Shown: positions 16,763 to 24,562 of the stretch, one piece after another | Layout of the letters: every line of letters starts with the position of its first letter | How positions within the stretch are numbered: the first letter of the stretch is position 1 | NCBI RefSeq assembly: GCF_900114315.1 | Contig: NZ_FOSQ01000006.1 | Location: 62,001 to 126,000 of the forward strand | DNA from: Falsiroseomonas stagni DSM 19981 | GTDB taxonomy: Bacteria; Pseudomonadota; Alphaproteobacteria; Acetobacterales; Acetobacteraceae | DNA length: 64,000 nt | Reading direction: 5' to 3' | The notes under the pieces: model-generated | The model's input: only the letters and a program-made list of their open reading frames with translations | The model's database searches: none | What the model was told of the DNA's origin: nothing | Translations under genes and position numbers: made by a program

Positions 16763-17466
16763 AGCGCTTCCGGCGCGGGGTGCCGGCGCTGCTGCTGGCG
16801 CTGGGGCTGGCGGTGCTGGCGATGCCGGAAGTAGCCGCCTGGCTGATGGGGGGCACGCAGGGGCCCTACCCCGCCGCGCGGCTGCTGGACCTGGCGCTGG
16901 ACCATGCGGCGCTGTCGCTGGCGGGTGTGCTGCCGGCGGGGCTGCTGGGGCTTGTGCTGGGGGTAGTGGTGACGCGGCCGGGCGGGCGCGGCCTGCGGCC
17001 GGCGGCGGATGCGGCGGCCGCGGTGGCGCAGGCGGTGCCGCCCATCGTCGTGGTGGCGCTTGCGGTGCCGGCCTTCGGCTTCGGCTGGGCGCCGACGATC
17101 CTGGCGCTGATGCTCTACGGTATCATGCCGGTGCTGCGGGCGACGGTGGGCGCGCTGGAAGCCGTACCACCGGAGACCAGGCTGGCGGCGGAGGCGGTGG
17201 GCCTCTCCCCCCGCCAGGTCTTGCAGGAGGTCGAGTTGGCCCTGGCCTGGCCGCTGGTGCTGGATGGCTTGCGCGTGGCGCTGGTGCTGGCCGTCGCGAC
17301 CACCGCCGTGGGGGCGCTGGCGGGGGCGGCGACGCTGGGGACGCCGATCGTGATCGGCCTGCAGAACCAGAACCAGGTGCTGGTGCTGCAAGGCGCGGCA
17401 GCCACGGCGGCGCTGGCCTTCCTCGCGGATGCGCTGTTGCTGATGGCCGTGCCGGCGCGCGACTGA
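16759..17466 (+). CDS. Osmoprotectant ABC transporter permease (YehW type, small)
   Basis: 235 residues, about six transmembrane helices. It carries the inner-membrane permease loop AAEAVGLSPRQVLQEVELALAWP and the closing helix region AGAATLGTPIVIGLQNQNQV, as in OpuCB/OpuCD/YehW proteins. It pairs with the larger permease to form the channel. Last gene of the transporter operon; 60 nt separate it from the dehydrogenase gene, so read-through is plausible. Confidence 0.9.
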   Translation: MKRFRRGVPALLLALGLAVLAMPEVAAWLMGGTQGPYPAARLLDLALDHAALSLAGVLPAGLLGLVLGVVVTRPGGRGLRPAADAAAAVAQAVPPIVVVALAVPAFGFGWAPTILALMLYGIMPVLRATVGALEAVPPETRLAAEAVGLSPRQVLQEVELALAWPLVLDGLRVALVLAVATTAVGALAGAATLGTPIVIGLQNQNQVLVLQGAAATAALAFLADALLLMAVPARD

Positions 17467-17526
17467 GGTTGCGGCGCGCCTGCCGAGGGGTATCGTGGCG
17501 CCCAAGCTCTCGGGGGGTGCGGCTGC

Positions 17527-18465
17527 ATGGCGCGGAGAATGGCAGTGGTGGGCGCGGGGCTGATCGGCCGCGCCTGGGCGATGGTCTTCGCCCGCGCGGG
17601 CTGGGAGGTCGCGCTGTACGACCCCGTCGCCGCGGCGCTGGAGGCGGCGCCGGCGCTCTGCGCCGAAGGGCTTGCGGAGCAGCACCGCCAGGGGCTGTGC
17701 GAGGACCCCGCGGGCGCCGCCGCGCGCATCCGCGTGGTGCCCGTGCTGGCGGATGCGCTGGCCGGCGCCGAATACGTGCAGGAGAACGGGCCGGAACGAC
17801 TGCCCGAGAAGATCGCGATCTTCGCGGAACTGGACCGGCTGGCGGCGCCCGATTGCATCCTGGCTTCCTCCACCAGCGGCATCCCGTGCTCGGCGTTCAC
17901 GGAGGCGCTGCCGGGCCGCGCGCGCTGCCTGGTGGCGCATCCCGTGAACCCGCCGCACCTCGTGCCCGTGGTGGAATTGTCGGGCGCGCCCTGGACCTCC
18001 GCGGAGACGATCGCCGCCGCGCGCGCCGTGCATGAAAGCGTGGACCAGGCGCCGATCACGGTGCTGAAGGAGATCGAGGGCTTCATCCTCAATCGCCTGC
18101 AGGGTGCACTGCTGGCGGAGGCGTTTCGCCTCGTGCAGGAAGGCTATGTCACGCCGCGGGACCTGGATGTGACGGTGGCGGAAGGGCTCGGCCTGCGCTG
18201 GTCCTTCCTCGGCCCCCTCGCGACGATCGAGCTGAATGCGCCGGGCGGCATGGCCGATTACTGCGCGCGCTACGCCGGGCTGTTCCAGAGGATGATTGAG
18301 AAGCCGCCCTCCCCCGCCGTGTTCGGCGTGGAGGGCTGCGCGACGGTGGTGAAGGCGTGGGGCGAGAGTCCATCCCGCGAGGAGATCGCGGCGCGGAGTG
18401 CGCGGCGGGACAAGCGACTGGCGGCACTGGCCGCGCATAAGCGGAAGCAGGAGAAGCAGGCATGA
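17527..18465 (+). CDS. 3-hydroxyacyl-CoA/L-gulonate 3-dehydrogenase-like NAD-dependent dehydrogenase
   Basis: 312 residues. The N-terminal Rossmann motif is MAVVGAGLIGRAWAMVFARAG with an Asp after beta-2 (ALYDPVA), indicating NAD. The active-site regions SSTSGIPCSAF and CLVAHPVNPPHLVPVVEL, and the C-terminal EGFILNRLQGALLAEAFRLV and GLGLRWSFLGPL segments, closely resemble lambda-crystallin (L-gulonate 3-dehydrogenase), and more distantly L-carnitine dehydrogenase. It should oxidise a beta-hydroxy acid to the beta-keto acid. The next gene, overlapping by ATGA, encodes an enzyme that cleaves beta-keto acids, so the two very likely act consecutively. The substrate (carnitine-like or other) is unproven. 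Confidence 0.88.
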   Translation: MARRMAVVGAGLIGRAWAMVFARAGWEVALYDPVAAALEAAPALCAEGLAEQHRQGLCEDPAGAAARIRVVPVLADALAGAEYVQENGPERLPEKIAIFAELDRLAAPDCILASSTSGIPCSAFTEALPGRARCLVAHPVNPPHLVPVVELSGAPWTSAETIAAARAVHESVDQAPITVLKEIEGFILNRLQGALLAEAFRLVQEGYVTPRDLDVTVAEGLGLRWSFLGPLATIELNAPGGMADYCARYAGLFQRMIEKPPSPAVFGVEGCATVVKAWGESPSREEIAARSARRDKRLAALAAHKRKQEKQA

Positions 18466-19385
18466 GCCGCAAAGTCATCATCACCTGCGCGGTGACGGGC
18501 GCGATCCACACGCCTTCCATGTCGCCCCACCTGCCGGTGACGGCGGAGGAGATCGCGGATGCCGCGATCGGCGCGGCGGAGGCGGGTGCCGCCATCGTGC
18601 ATCTGCATGCGCGCGACCCCAAGGATGGCCGCCCGGACCAGACGCCGGAGGCCTTCGCGCCCTTCCTGAAGGTGATCAAGCAGCGCACCGACGCCGTGCT
18701 GAACCTGACGACGGGCGGCGCGCCGACCATGTCCATCCAGCAACGCGTCTCCCCGGCGGCGGCCTTCAAGCCGGAGGTCGCTTCGCTCAATATGGGGTCG
18801 ATGAATTTCGGCCTGTTCGGGATGCTGAACCGCTTCAAGAGCTTCAAGCACCAGTGGGAGGCCGACTACCTCGCCAATAAGGATATCGTGTTCCGCAACA
18901 GCTTCGCGGATATCGAGTACATCCTGACCACCTGCGCGGAGAACGACACGCGCTTCGAGTTCGAGTGCTACGACACCGCGCACCTCTACAATCTGAAGTA
19001 TTTTCTCGACCAGGGCCTGGTAAAGGCGCCGCTGTTCATCCAGACGGTCTTCGGCATCCAGGGCGGCATCGGCGCGCATCCCGAGGATGTGCTGCACATG
19101 AAGCGCACGGCCGATCGGCTGTTCGGCGACCAGTACAAGTGGAGCGTGCTCGGCGCGGGCGCGTCGCAGTTGCGCATCGCGGCGATGGCGGCGGCGATGG
19201 GCGGGAATGTGCGTGTCGGGCTGGAGGACAGCCTCTGGGCCGGGCCGGGCAGGCTCGCGGAAAGCAACGCGCAGCAGGTGCGACTCGCGCGGCAGATCAT
19301 CGAGGGGCTGGGGATGGAGGTGGCGACGCCGGATGAGGCGCGGGAGATCCTGAGCCTCAAGGGCGGCGACAAGGTCGCGTTCTGA
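18462..19385 (+). CDS. Beta-keto acid cleavage enzyme (BKACE, DUF849; 3-keto-5-aminohexanoate cleavage family)
   Basis: 307 residues, TIM-barrel, Zn-dependent family that condenses a beta-keto acid with acetyl-CoA to give acetoacetate and a new acyl-CoA. Metal ligands His47 and His49 are seen in IVHLHARDPKDGRP, and the third, a Glu, in VRVGLEDSLW near residue 245. CAVTGAIHTPSMSPHLPVT at the N-terminus is the family's conserved opening. In known carnitine degradation a BKACE cleaves 3-dehydrocarnitine; here the coupled dehydrogenase and the upstream quaternary-amine importer fit such a pathway, but no thioesterase or betaine-degrading genes follow. ATGA overlap with the dehydrogenase. Confidence 0.93.
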   Translation: MSRKVIITCAVTGAIHTPSMSPHLPVTAEEIADAAIGAAEAGAAIVHLHARDPKDGRPDQTPEAFAPFLKVIKQRTDAVLNLTTGGAPTMSIQQRVSPAAAFKPEVASLNMGSMNFGLFGMLNRFKSFKHQWEADYLANKDIVFRNSFADIEYILTTCAENDTRFEFECYDTAHLYNLKYFLDQGLVKAPLFIQTVFGIQGGIGAHPEDVLHMKRTADRLFGDQYKWSVLGAGASQLRIAAMAAAMGGNVRVGLEDSLWAGPGRLAESNAQQVRLARQIIEGLGMEVATPDEAREILSLKGGDKVAF

Positions 19386-19394
19386 GGGAGCGCC

Positions 19395-19787
19395 GTGCCG
19401 ATCGAGCCGGAGCCCTTTCCCTGGGCGTGGCGCGTGGCCTTCGCGGCAGTGCAGGTCGCGATCGCTGCGGTCGCGTTGCTGGCGTGGCGGAAGGGGCAGG
19501 CGCGTGACCCGCGGCAGGGGGCGGGGCGGCGGCTGATCCTCTGGCCTGTCGGGCTGCATGGCCTGGCCGTGCTCTGCCTGGTGGCGGGCTATGTCGTCGC
19601 ACCTTCCAGCCCGGGCATCTGGCGGCTGCCGGTCTATCTCGGCGTCTGGACGCTGGTGGTCGCGTCCTTCCTGCCGCAGGTCGCGCTGATCGGGGATGAG
19701 GCCACACGGGTGCAGAGCTTTCGCAAGATCCTGCCGCTGCATCCCGTGGCGTGCGTGCTGCTGGCCGTGGCGGCGGTGGCGCTGTGA
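19395..19787 (+). CDS. Small integral membrane protein (hypothetical, 130 aa)
   Basis: GTG start with GGGAG at 19386-19390. Four hydrophobic segments are visible: WRVAFAAVQVAIAAVALLAW, LILWPVGLHGLAVLCLVAGY, LPVYLGVWTLVVASFLPQ and HPVACVLLAVAAVAL. No family recognised. It overlaps the next membrane-protein gene by GTGA and follows the BKACE gene by only 9 nt, so it may be an accessory of the same operon or simply co-transcribed. Confidence 0.7.
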   Translation: MPIEPEPFPWAWRVAFAAVQVAIAAVALLAWRKGQARDPRQGAGRRLILWPVGLHGLAVLCLVAGYVVAPSSPGIWRLPVYLGVWTLVVASFLPQVALIGDEATRVQSFRKILPLHPVACVLLAVAAVAL

Positions 19788-20587
19788 TCGCGGAGGCGCT
19801 GCGCGGATTGCGGTCCGGCCGCGTATGGCTGGCGGCGCTGGCGGCATCGCTGCTGGCCTTCGGGCTGCTGATCCCGCTGGGTATGGTGACGCAGCGCGTG
19901 CTGCCGGCGTTCATGCCCGCGGCCATGCTGGAGTGGTGGCTCAACACGGCCTATCTGCTGGATGGCGCGCTGGTGGAGGGCTGCAAGCTGGCGGCGCTGT
20001 GGTGGCTGCTGCGGCGGGACACCGGGCGCTGGTTCGCGCTCGGCATCGCCTATGGCACGCTCGCCGCCTGCTGGGGCCTTTGGCAGTTGGTGGGGAATGC
20101 GATCCGCTTCCCGGGCTTCGTCACGCCCTCCATCGGCTGGGTCGTGCCCCTGGCGGCCAGCATTGTGCTGCACGGGACACTGGGGGTGCTGGCGCAGGGC
20201 CTGGCCCGCGGGCGGGTGTGGTGGGGCTGGGCGGGCGCCAGCGTGATGGCCTTCACGCTTGTGGCGTGGCGTTCGCTGCTGATGCAGGTCGTGCCCTTCC
20301 CGAGCGTGGAGTGGCTGGACGAGCGGCACCTCTCCTGGGCTGCCTTCGCCGTCGCGGCCTGGGCGGTGTATCGCCACGGTCCGCGGTACCTGGTGGTTCT
20401 GTGCCTCGGCGTGGTCTGCGCGCTGGCCGTGATCCTGGGCGTGCTGCACCAGGCAGGGCCGGCCGCGGGTGAGCAGCGCCCCGACCCCGCGGCGGTCGCG
20501 GTCGTCGTGCTGGGGATCGGTTTCCTTGGGGCGATGGTCGCCCAGCGAAGCGTCCTGCCCTGGATGCGCGGCACGCCTCAGGCGTGA
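19784..20587 (+). CDS. Polytopic membrane protein (hypothetical, 267 aa)
   Basis: The GTG at 19784 overlaps the preceding TGA. About seven to eight hydrophobic helices. The segment LLDGALVEGCKLAALWWLLRR followed by FALGIAYGTLAACWGLWQLVG faintly recalls PrsW/YhfC-type membrane proteases, which carry a Glu/Lys motif in a helix, but I cannot show catalytic residues and leave the function open. The last 10 nt overlap the 3' end of the minus-strand ATPase gene. Confidence 0.7.
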   Translation: MIAEALRGLRSGRVWLAALAASLLAFGLLIPLGMVTQRVLPAFMPAAMLEWWLNTAYLLDGALVEGCKLAALWWLLRRDTGRWFALGIAYGTLAACWGLWQLVGNAIRFPGFVTPSIGWVVPLAASIVLHGTLGVLAQGLARGRVWWGWAGASVMAFTLVAWRSLLMQVVPFPSVEWLDERHLSWAAFAVAAWAVYRHGPRYLVVLCLGVVCALAVILGVLHQAGPAAGEQRPDPAAVAVVVLGIGFLGAMVAQRSVLPWMRGTPQA

Positions 20588-21561
20588 TGGCAGGCGACCA
20601 GCGTCCCATCCTCTCGCGCCGTCAGCGCGGGGCGTTCGGCACGGCACAGCGCCGTCGCCTTCGGGCAGCGCGGGTGGAAGGCGCAGCCGCTGGGCGGTGA
20701 CAAGGGCGAGGGCAATTCGCCGGCGATGGGCTTGAAATCAGCGACATCGTCGATGGAAAGCCGCAGCTTCGGCACGCTGTCGAGCAGGCCCTGGGTGTAG
20801 GGGTGGCGCGGGCTCGCATAGACCTTGGCCGCGCTGCCGGCCTCCACGATGCGGCCAAGATACATGATGGCGACGCGGTCGCTGACATGGCGCACCACGG
20901 ACAGATCGTGGGAGATGAACAGGCAGGTCAGGCCGAGGTCGCGCCGCAGATCGAGGAACAGATTCAGGATCTGCGCCTGGATCGACACGTCGAGCGAGGC
21001 GACGGGTTCGTCGCAGACCAGCACATCCGGCTGCATCGCGAGCGCGCGCGCGATGGCGACGCGCTGGCGCTGGCCACCGGAGAATTGGTGCGGGAAGCGC
21101 GCGGCGAAGGCGGGGTCGAGGCCGACGCGGGCGAGCCAATCCGCCACCATCCTCGGCGCATCGGCGCGGCTGGTCAGGCCATGGGTGACGGGACCTTCGG
21201 CAATGCTGTCGCCGATCCGCATGCGCGGGTTGAGCGAGGCGAAGGGGTCCTGGAACACCGTCTGGATGCGCGTCGTGGCCTTGTGGCGGCCGCGCATGGG
21301 CGCGGTGCCGCTGACCAGCACGCGGCCTTCCGTCGGCGGCATGATGCCGGCCAGCATGCGGCCGAGCGTGGACTTCCCGCAGCCGCTTTCACCGACCAGG
21401 CCGAGGGTCTCCCCCGCTGTCACGCTGAGGGACACATCGGTCACGGCATGGACGGCACGCTTGTCCACATGGGCGCCGAGCACGCCGGCGATGCGATCCC
21501 CGAGCGACAGGCTGGGGGAGAAGCGCTTGGTGACGCCCTCGGCCACCAGAATCTGGTTCAT
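20578..21561 (-). CDS. Dipeptide/oligopeptide ABC transporter ATP-binding protein (DppF/OppF type)
   Basis: 327 residues. Walker A LVGESGCGKST, Q-loop VFQDPFASLNPR, signature FSGGQRQRVAIARAL, Walker B VLVCDEPVASLD, H-loop ISHD. The C-terminal oligopeptide-transporter domain has Cys-rich GCAFHPRCPKATALC, which in DppD/DppF holds an iron-sulfur cluster or metal, preceded by HPYTQGLLDSVP. Last gene of a minus-strand operon with the DppD-like, DppC-like and DppB-like genes; 4-nt overlap with the upstream ATPase gene. Confidence 0.95.
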   Translation of the reverse strand: MNQILVAEGVTKRFSPSLSLGDRIAGVLGAHVDKRAVHAVTDVSLSVTAGETLGLVGESGCGKSTLGRMLAGIMPPTEGRVLVSGTAPMRGRHKATTRIQTVFQDPFASLNPRMRIGDSIAEGPVTHGLTSRADAPRMVADWLARVGLDPAFAARFPHQFSGGQRQRVAIARALAMQPDVLVCDEPVASLDVSIQAQILNLFLDLRRDLGLTCLFISHDLSVVRHVSDRVAIMYLGRIVEAGSAAKVYASPRHPYTQGLLDSVPKLRLSIDDVADFKPIAGELPSPLSPPSGCAFHPRCPKATALCRAERPALTAREDGTLVACHHA

Positions 21562-22529
21562 GCGGCCTCCAGCGGGTGGTGGCAGCGCACCAGGCGGGAT
21601 GCGGTGACGACATCCGGCGGATCGGTCGCGCAGACCGCATCGGCACGCGGGCAGCGTGGCGCGAAGGGGCAGCCGGGTGGGAGGGACAACAGGGAGGGCG
21701 TGGTGCCGGGGATCTGGTTCAGCTTCTCGCCCGGCCGCGCCATGGCGGGCAGGCTGTCCAGCAGGCCGCGGGTGTAGGGGTGGCGGGGCGCGCGCAGCGT
21801 TTCGCCGACGGCGCCTGCCTCCACGATGCGGCCGGCATACATGACCAGCACGCGGTCCGCGAGCGAGGAGACGGTGGCGAGGTCATGACTGATCCAGACC
21901 AGGGCGGTGCCGGTTTCCTTCGCCAGGGACTTCATCTCCGCCAGTATCTGCGCCTGGATGGAGACGTCGAGCGCCGTCGTCGGTTCATCCGCGATGATGA
22001 GGTCGGGGCCGTGCAGCAGCGCGGTGGCGATGGCGACGCGCTGGCGCATGCCGCCGGAGAATTCATGCGGATAGGCATCGAGCCGCGCCGCGGCGTCGGG
22101 GATGCCGACGCGCGTCAAGGTGCGCGCGGCGAGGTCTCGCGCGGCGGCATCGCTGGCACGGCCATGCGCCTGCACCGCCAGCGTCATCTGCTGGCCGATG
22201 GATAGCACGGGGTTCAGCGTGGCGGCGGGGTCCTGGAAGACCATGGCGATGCGCTTGCCGCGCAGCGCGCGCATCTCCGCGGGCGGAAGGCCGACGAGCT
22301 CGCGGCCCTCGAACTTGATCGAGCCGGAAGCGATGCGCCCGGGGGGATCGACCAGGCCGATGAGGGAGAAGCCGGTGACGGATTTGCCGGACCCGCTTTC
22401 CCCGACCAGGCCCAATATTTCGCCCTTCTCGAGGGAGAAGGAGACGCCCTCCACCGCCTTCACCACGCCGGCGCGGGTGAAGAAATGGGTGCGGAGGTCG
22501 CGGACCTCGAGAAGTGGAGATGCGCTCAT
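21558..22529 (-). CDS. Dipeptide/oligopeptide ABC transporter ATP-binding protein (DppD/OppD type)
   Basis: 323 residues. Walker [13 protein letters not shown]-loop [12 protein letters not shown], signature [15 protein letters not shown], Walker [14 protein letters not shown]-loop ISHD. The C-terminal Cys motif is [15 protein letters not shown] with [12 protein letters not shown]. The ATG at 22529 is chosen (GGAG about 9 nt upstream; protein opens [21 protein letters not shown] as in the family). It is separated from the permease genes by 118 nt holding a small GC hairpin. Confidence 0.95.
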   Translation of the reverse strand: MSASPLLEVRDLRTHFFTRAGVVKAVEGVSFSLEKGEILGLVGESGSGKSVTGFSLIGLVDPPGRIASGSIKFEGRELVGLPPAEMRALRGKRIAMVFQDPAATLNPVLSIGQQMTLAVQAHGRASDAAARDLAARTLTRVGIPDAAARLDAYPHEFSGGMRQRVAIATALLHGPDLIIADEPTTALDVSIQAQILAEMKSLAKETGTALVWISHDLATVSSLADRVLVMYAGRIVEAGAVGETLRAPRHPYTRGLLDSLPAMARPGEKLNQIPGTTPSLLSLPPGCPFAPRCPRADAVCATDPPDVVTASRLVRCHHPLEAA

Positions 22530-22543
22530 GCAGCTGGCTCCAA

Positions 22544-22562
22544 CCGGCCGCACGGCGGCCGG
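22544..22562. other. GC hairpin in the gap between permease and ATPase genes
   Basis: CCGGCCG and CGGCCGG form a perfect 7-bp stem with a 5-nt loop, within the 118-nt spacer 22530-22647 of the minus-strand transporter operon. It may shield or attenuate the upstream permease transcript relative to the ATPase genes. No T-tract. Confidence 0.3.
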
Positions 22563-22647
22563 CGCGCACAGGGGAACACGGCAACCCGCGCAACCGCGCG
22601 TAGGCGCGAAGCCAAGCGGCCGGAGGCCGCGCCCGGCGTCTGAGGGT

Positions 22648-23508
22648 TCAACGACGCAGCCTCGGGTTGAACTGGTCGCGTATCTGGTCGCCCACGATGT
22701 TGATGGCGACGATCAGGACGATCAGCGCGATGCCGGGATAGACGGAAATCCAGGTGCGGCCGCTCATCATGTACTGGAAGCCGTTGGCGATGAGCATGCC
22801 GAGCGAAGGCTCCGTCGGCGGCAGGCCGAGGCCGAGGAAGGACAGCGTCGCCTCCAGCGCGATGGCGTTGGCGACCTGCACGGTGCCGACGACGATCAGC
22901 GGCGGCAGGCAGTTCGGCAGGATGTGGCGCAGCACGATGCGCCAGCCCGGCAGCGGCGTGGCATGGGCCGCCTCCACATAATCCTTCTGGCGTTCCGCGG
23001 TGGCGGCGCCATAGGCGGTGCGGGCGAAATAGGCATATTGCGCGGCCACCAGCGCGATGACGAGTTGCGACTTCCCCTGCCCCAGCACCGCCACCAGCAC
23101 CAGGGCGAGCAGGATGGCCGGGAAGGAGAGCTGGAGGTCCACCACCCGCATGATCGCGGCCTCCACCCAGCCGCCGGCATGGGCGGAGAGAATGCCGAGC
23201 GTCGCGCCGATGGTCATGGCGAAGAGCCCCGCGGCGATGCCCATCTGGAGCGAGATGCGCAGCCCGTGGATGATCGCGCTCAGCAAGTCCCGCCCCTGCG
23301 CATCGGTGCCGAGCCAGTGGACATAGCCCTCCGACCCCACGAAGCCGGGCGGCTTGCGCGCATCCATCAGGTCGAGCGAGGCCAGATCATAGGGGTTCTG
23401 CGGCGTGATCCAGGGCGCGAGCAGCGCCGCCAGGACGATGACCACCACCACCGCCAGCGCAACGACGGCGATCCAGTTCTCCCGGTATTCCCGCCAGAAA
23501 GCCCTCAT
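22648..23508 (-). CDS. Dipeptide/oligopeptide ABC transporter permease (DppC/OppC type)
   Basis: 286 residues, about six transmembrane helices. The DppC landmarks are an N-terminal cytoplasmic/TM1 stretch (FWREYRENWIAVVALAVVVV), the periplasmic HWLGTDAQGRDLLSAIIHG motif and the EAA loop YVEAAHATPLPGWRIVLRHILPNCLP. The ending PSLGMLIANGFQYM...DQFNPRLRR is also typical. The ATG at 23508 overlaps the stop of the DppB-like gene (ATGA). The open frame continues far upstream only because the GC-rich opposite frames lack stops. Confidence 0.95.
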   Translation of the reverse strand: MRAFWREYRENWIAVVALAVVVVIVLAALLAPWITPQNPYDLASLDLMDARKPPGFVGSEGYVHWLGTDAQGRDLLSAIIHGLRISLQMGIAAGLFAMTIGATLGILSAHAGGWVEAAIMRVVDLQLSFPAILLALVLVAVLGQGKSQLVIALVAAQYAYFARTAYGAATAERQKDYVEAAHATPLPGWRIVLRHILPNCLPPLIVVGTVQVANAIALEATLSFLGLGLPPTEPSLGMLIANGFQYMMSGRTWISVYPGIALIVLIVAINIVGDQIRDQFNPRLRR

Positions 23509-24482
23509 GCCCCGCGACCACCACGGCGCAACCGCGGATCGAGCAGCGCGTAGGATAAATCCACCACCAGGTTGATCGTCACGAACAGGAACGCCACCAG
23601 CACCAGGTAGGCGACCATCACGGGGCGGTCGAGGGAGGTGATGCTCTCGATGATCAGCTTGCCGACGCCAGGCCAGGAGAAGATCGTCTCCGTCACCACG
23701 GCGAAGGCGAGCGTCGATCCGAATTCCAGCCCGAACACCGTCACCAGCGGGATGGAGATGAGGCGCAGCACGTGGCGGCGGAGGATCGTCATCTCCGACA
23801 GCCCGGCCGCGCGGGCGAATTTCACGGTGTCGGTCAGCATCACCTCCCGCGTGCCCGCCCGTGCCAGGCGGATCATCATCGCCAGCTTGAACAGGCTGAG
23901 GTTCAGGGCGGGGAGGATCAGGAAGGTCAGCCCCTCCTTCGTCAGGAAGGACCATTGCACGCCGAGGAACTCCGCCGTGGGGCCGCGGTTGCCGGCGGGC
24001 AGCCAGTCCAGATGGACGGCGAAGAACAGGATCAGAATCAGGCCGACCCAGAAGGTGGGGACCGAGAAGCCGAGGACGGAGACCGCCATGATCCCGCGCG
24101 CGATCGGGCTTTCCGGCTTGTAGCCGGCATAGATGCCGAGCGGGATGCCGATGAAGGCGCCGATCAGCACGGAGGCGAGCGCCAGTTCCAGCGTCGCCGG
24201 CAGGCGCGCCAGCACTAGGTCGATCACCGGCGTGCCGAAGACGAAGGATCGCCCGAAATCGCCGGAGAGCAGGCGCCCCAGGAAGGCCAGGTATTGCTGC
24301 CACAGTGGCAGGTCCAGCCCCATCGACTTGATGGCGGCCGCGCGGATGTCCTGCGTCGCGTCCGGGGAAATCAGGACGTCGATCGGGTTGCCGATGGCGT
24401 ATACGCCGATGAAGACGAGCGCCGACATCGCCAGCATGACGAGGCCGGCCTGGAGCAGCCGCTGAATGATGAAGCCGAGCAT
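23505..24482 (-). CDS. Dipeptide/oligopeptide ABC transporter permease (DppB/OppB type)
   Basis: 325 residues. DppB signature at the start (MLGFIIQRLLQAGLVMLAMS), the long periplasmic loop, LGDFGRSF-like segment (LLSGDFGRSFVFGTPV), EAA loop KFARAAGLSEMTILRRHVLR, and the C-terminal PGVGKLIIESITSLDRPVMVA. First gene of the minus-strand importer operon, divergent from its probable receptor gene across 80 nt that must hold both promoters. Confidence 0.95.
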   Translation of the reverse strand: MLGFIIQRLLQAGLVMLAMSALVFIGVYAIGNPIDVLISPDATQDIRAAAIKSMGLDLPLWQQYLAFLGRLLSGDFGRSFVFGTPVIDLVLARLPATLELALASVLIGAFIGIPLGIYAGYKPESPIARGIMAVSVLGFSVPTFWVGLILILFFAVHLDWLPAGNRGPTAEFLGVQWSFLTKEGLTFLILPALNLSLFKLAMMIRLARAGTREVMLTDTVKFARAAGLSEMTILRRHVLRLISIPLVTVFGLEFGSTLAFAVVTETIFSWPGVGKLIIESITSLDRPVMVAYLVLVAFLFVTINLVVDLSYALLDPRLRRGGRGA

Positions 24483-24562
24483 CCTTCGCAGTATCGGGGC
24501 ATGGACAGCGGACGCAAGCCGTTCCTAGCATGTGATTGAATGAAGCCCCCGGAGACACGTCG

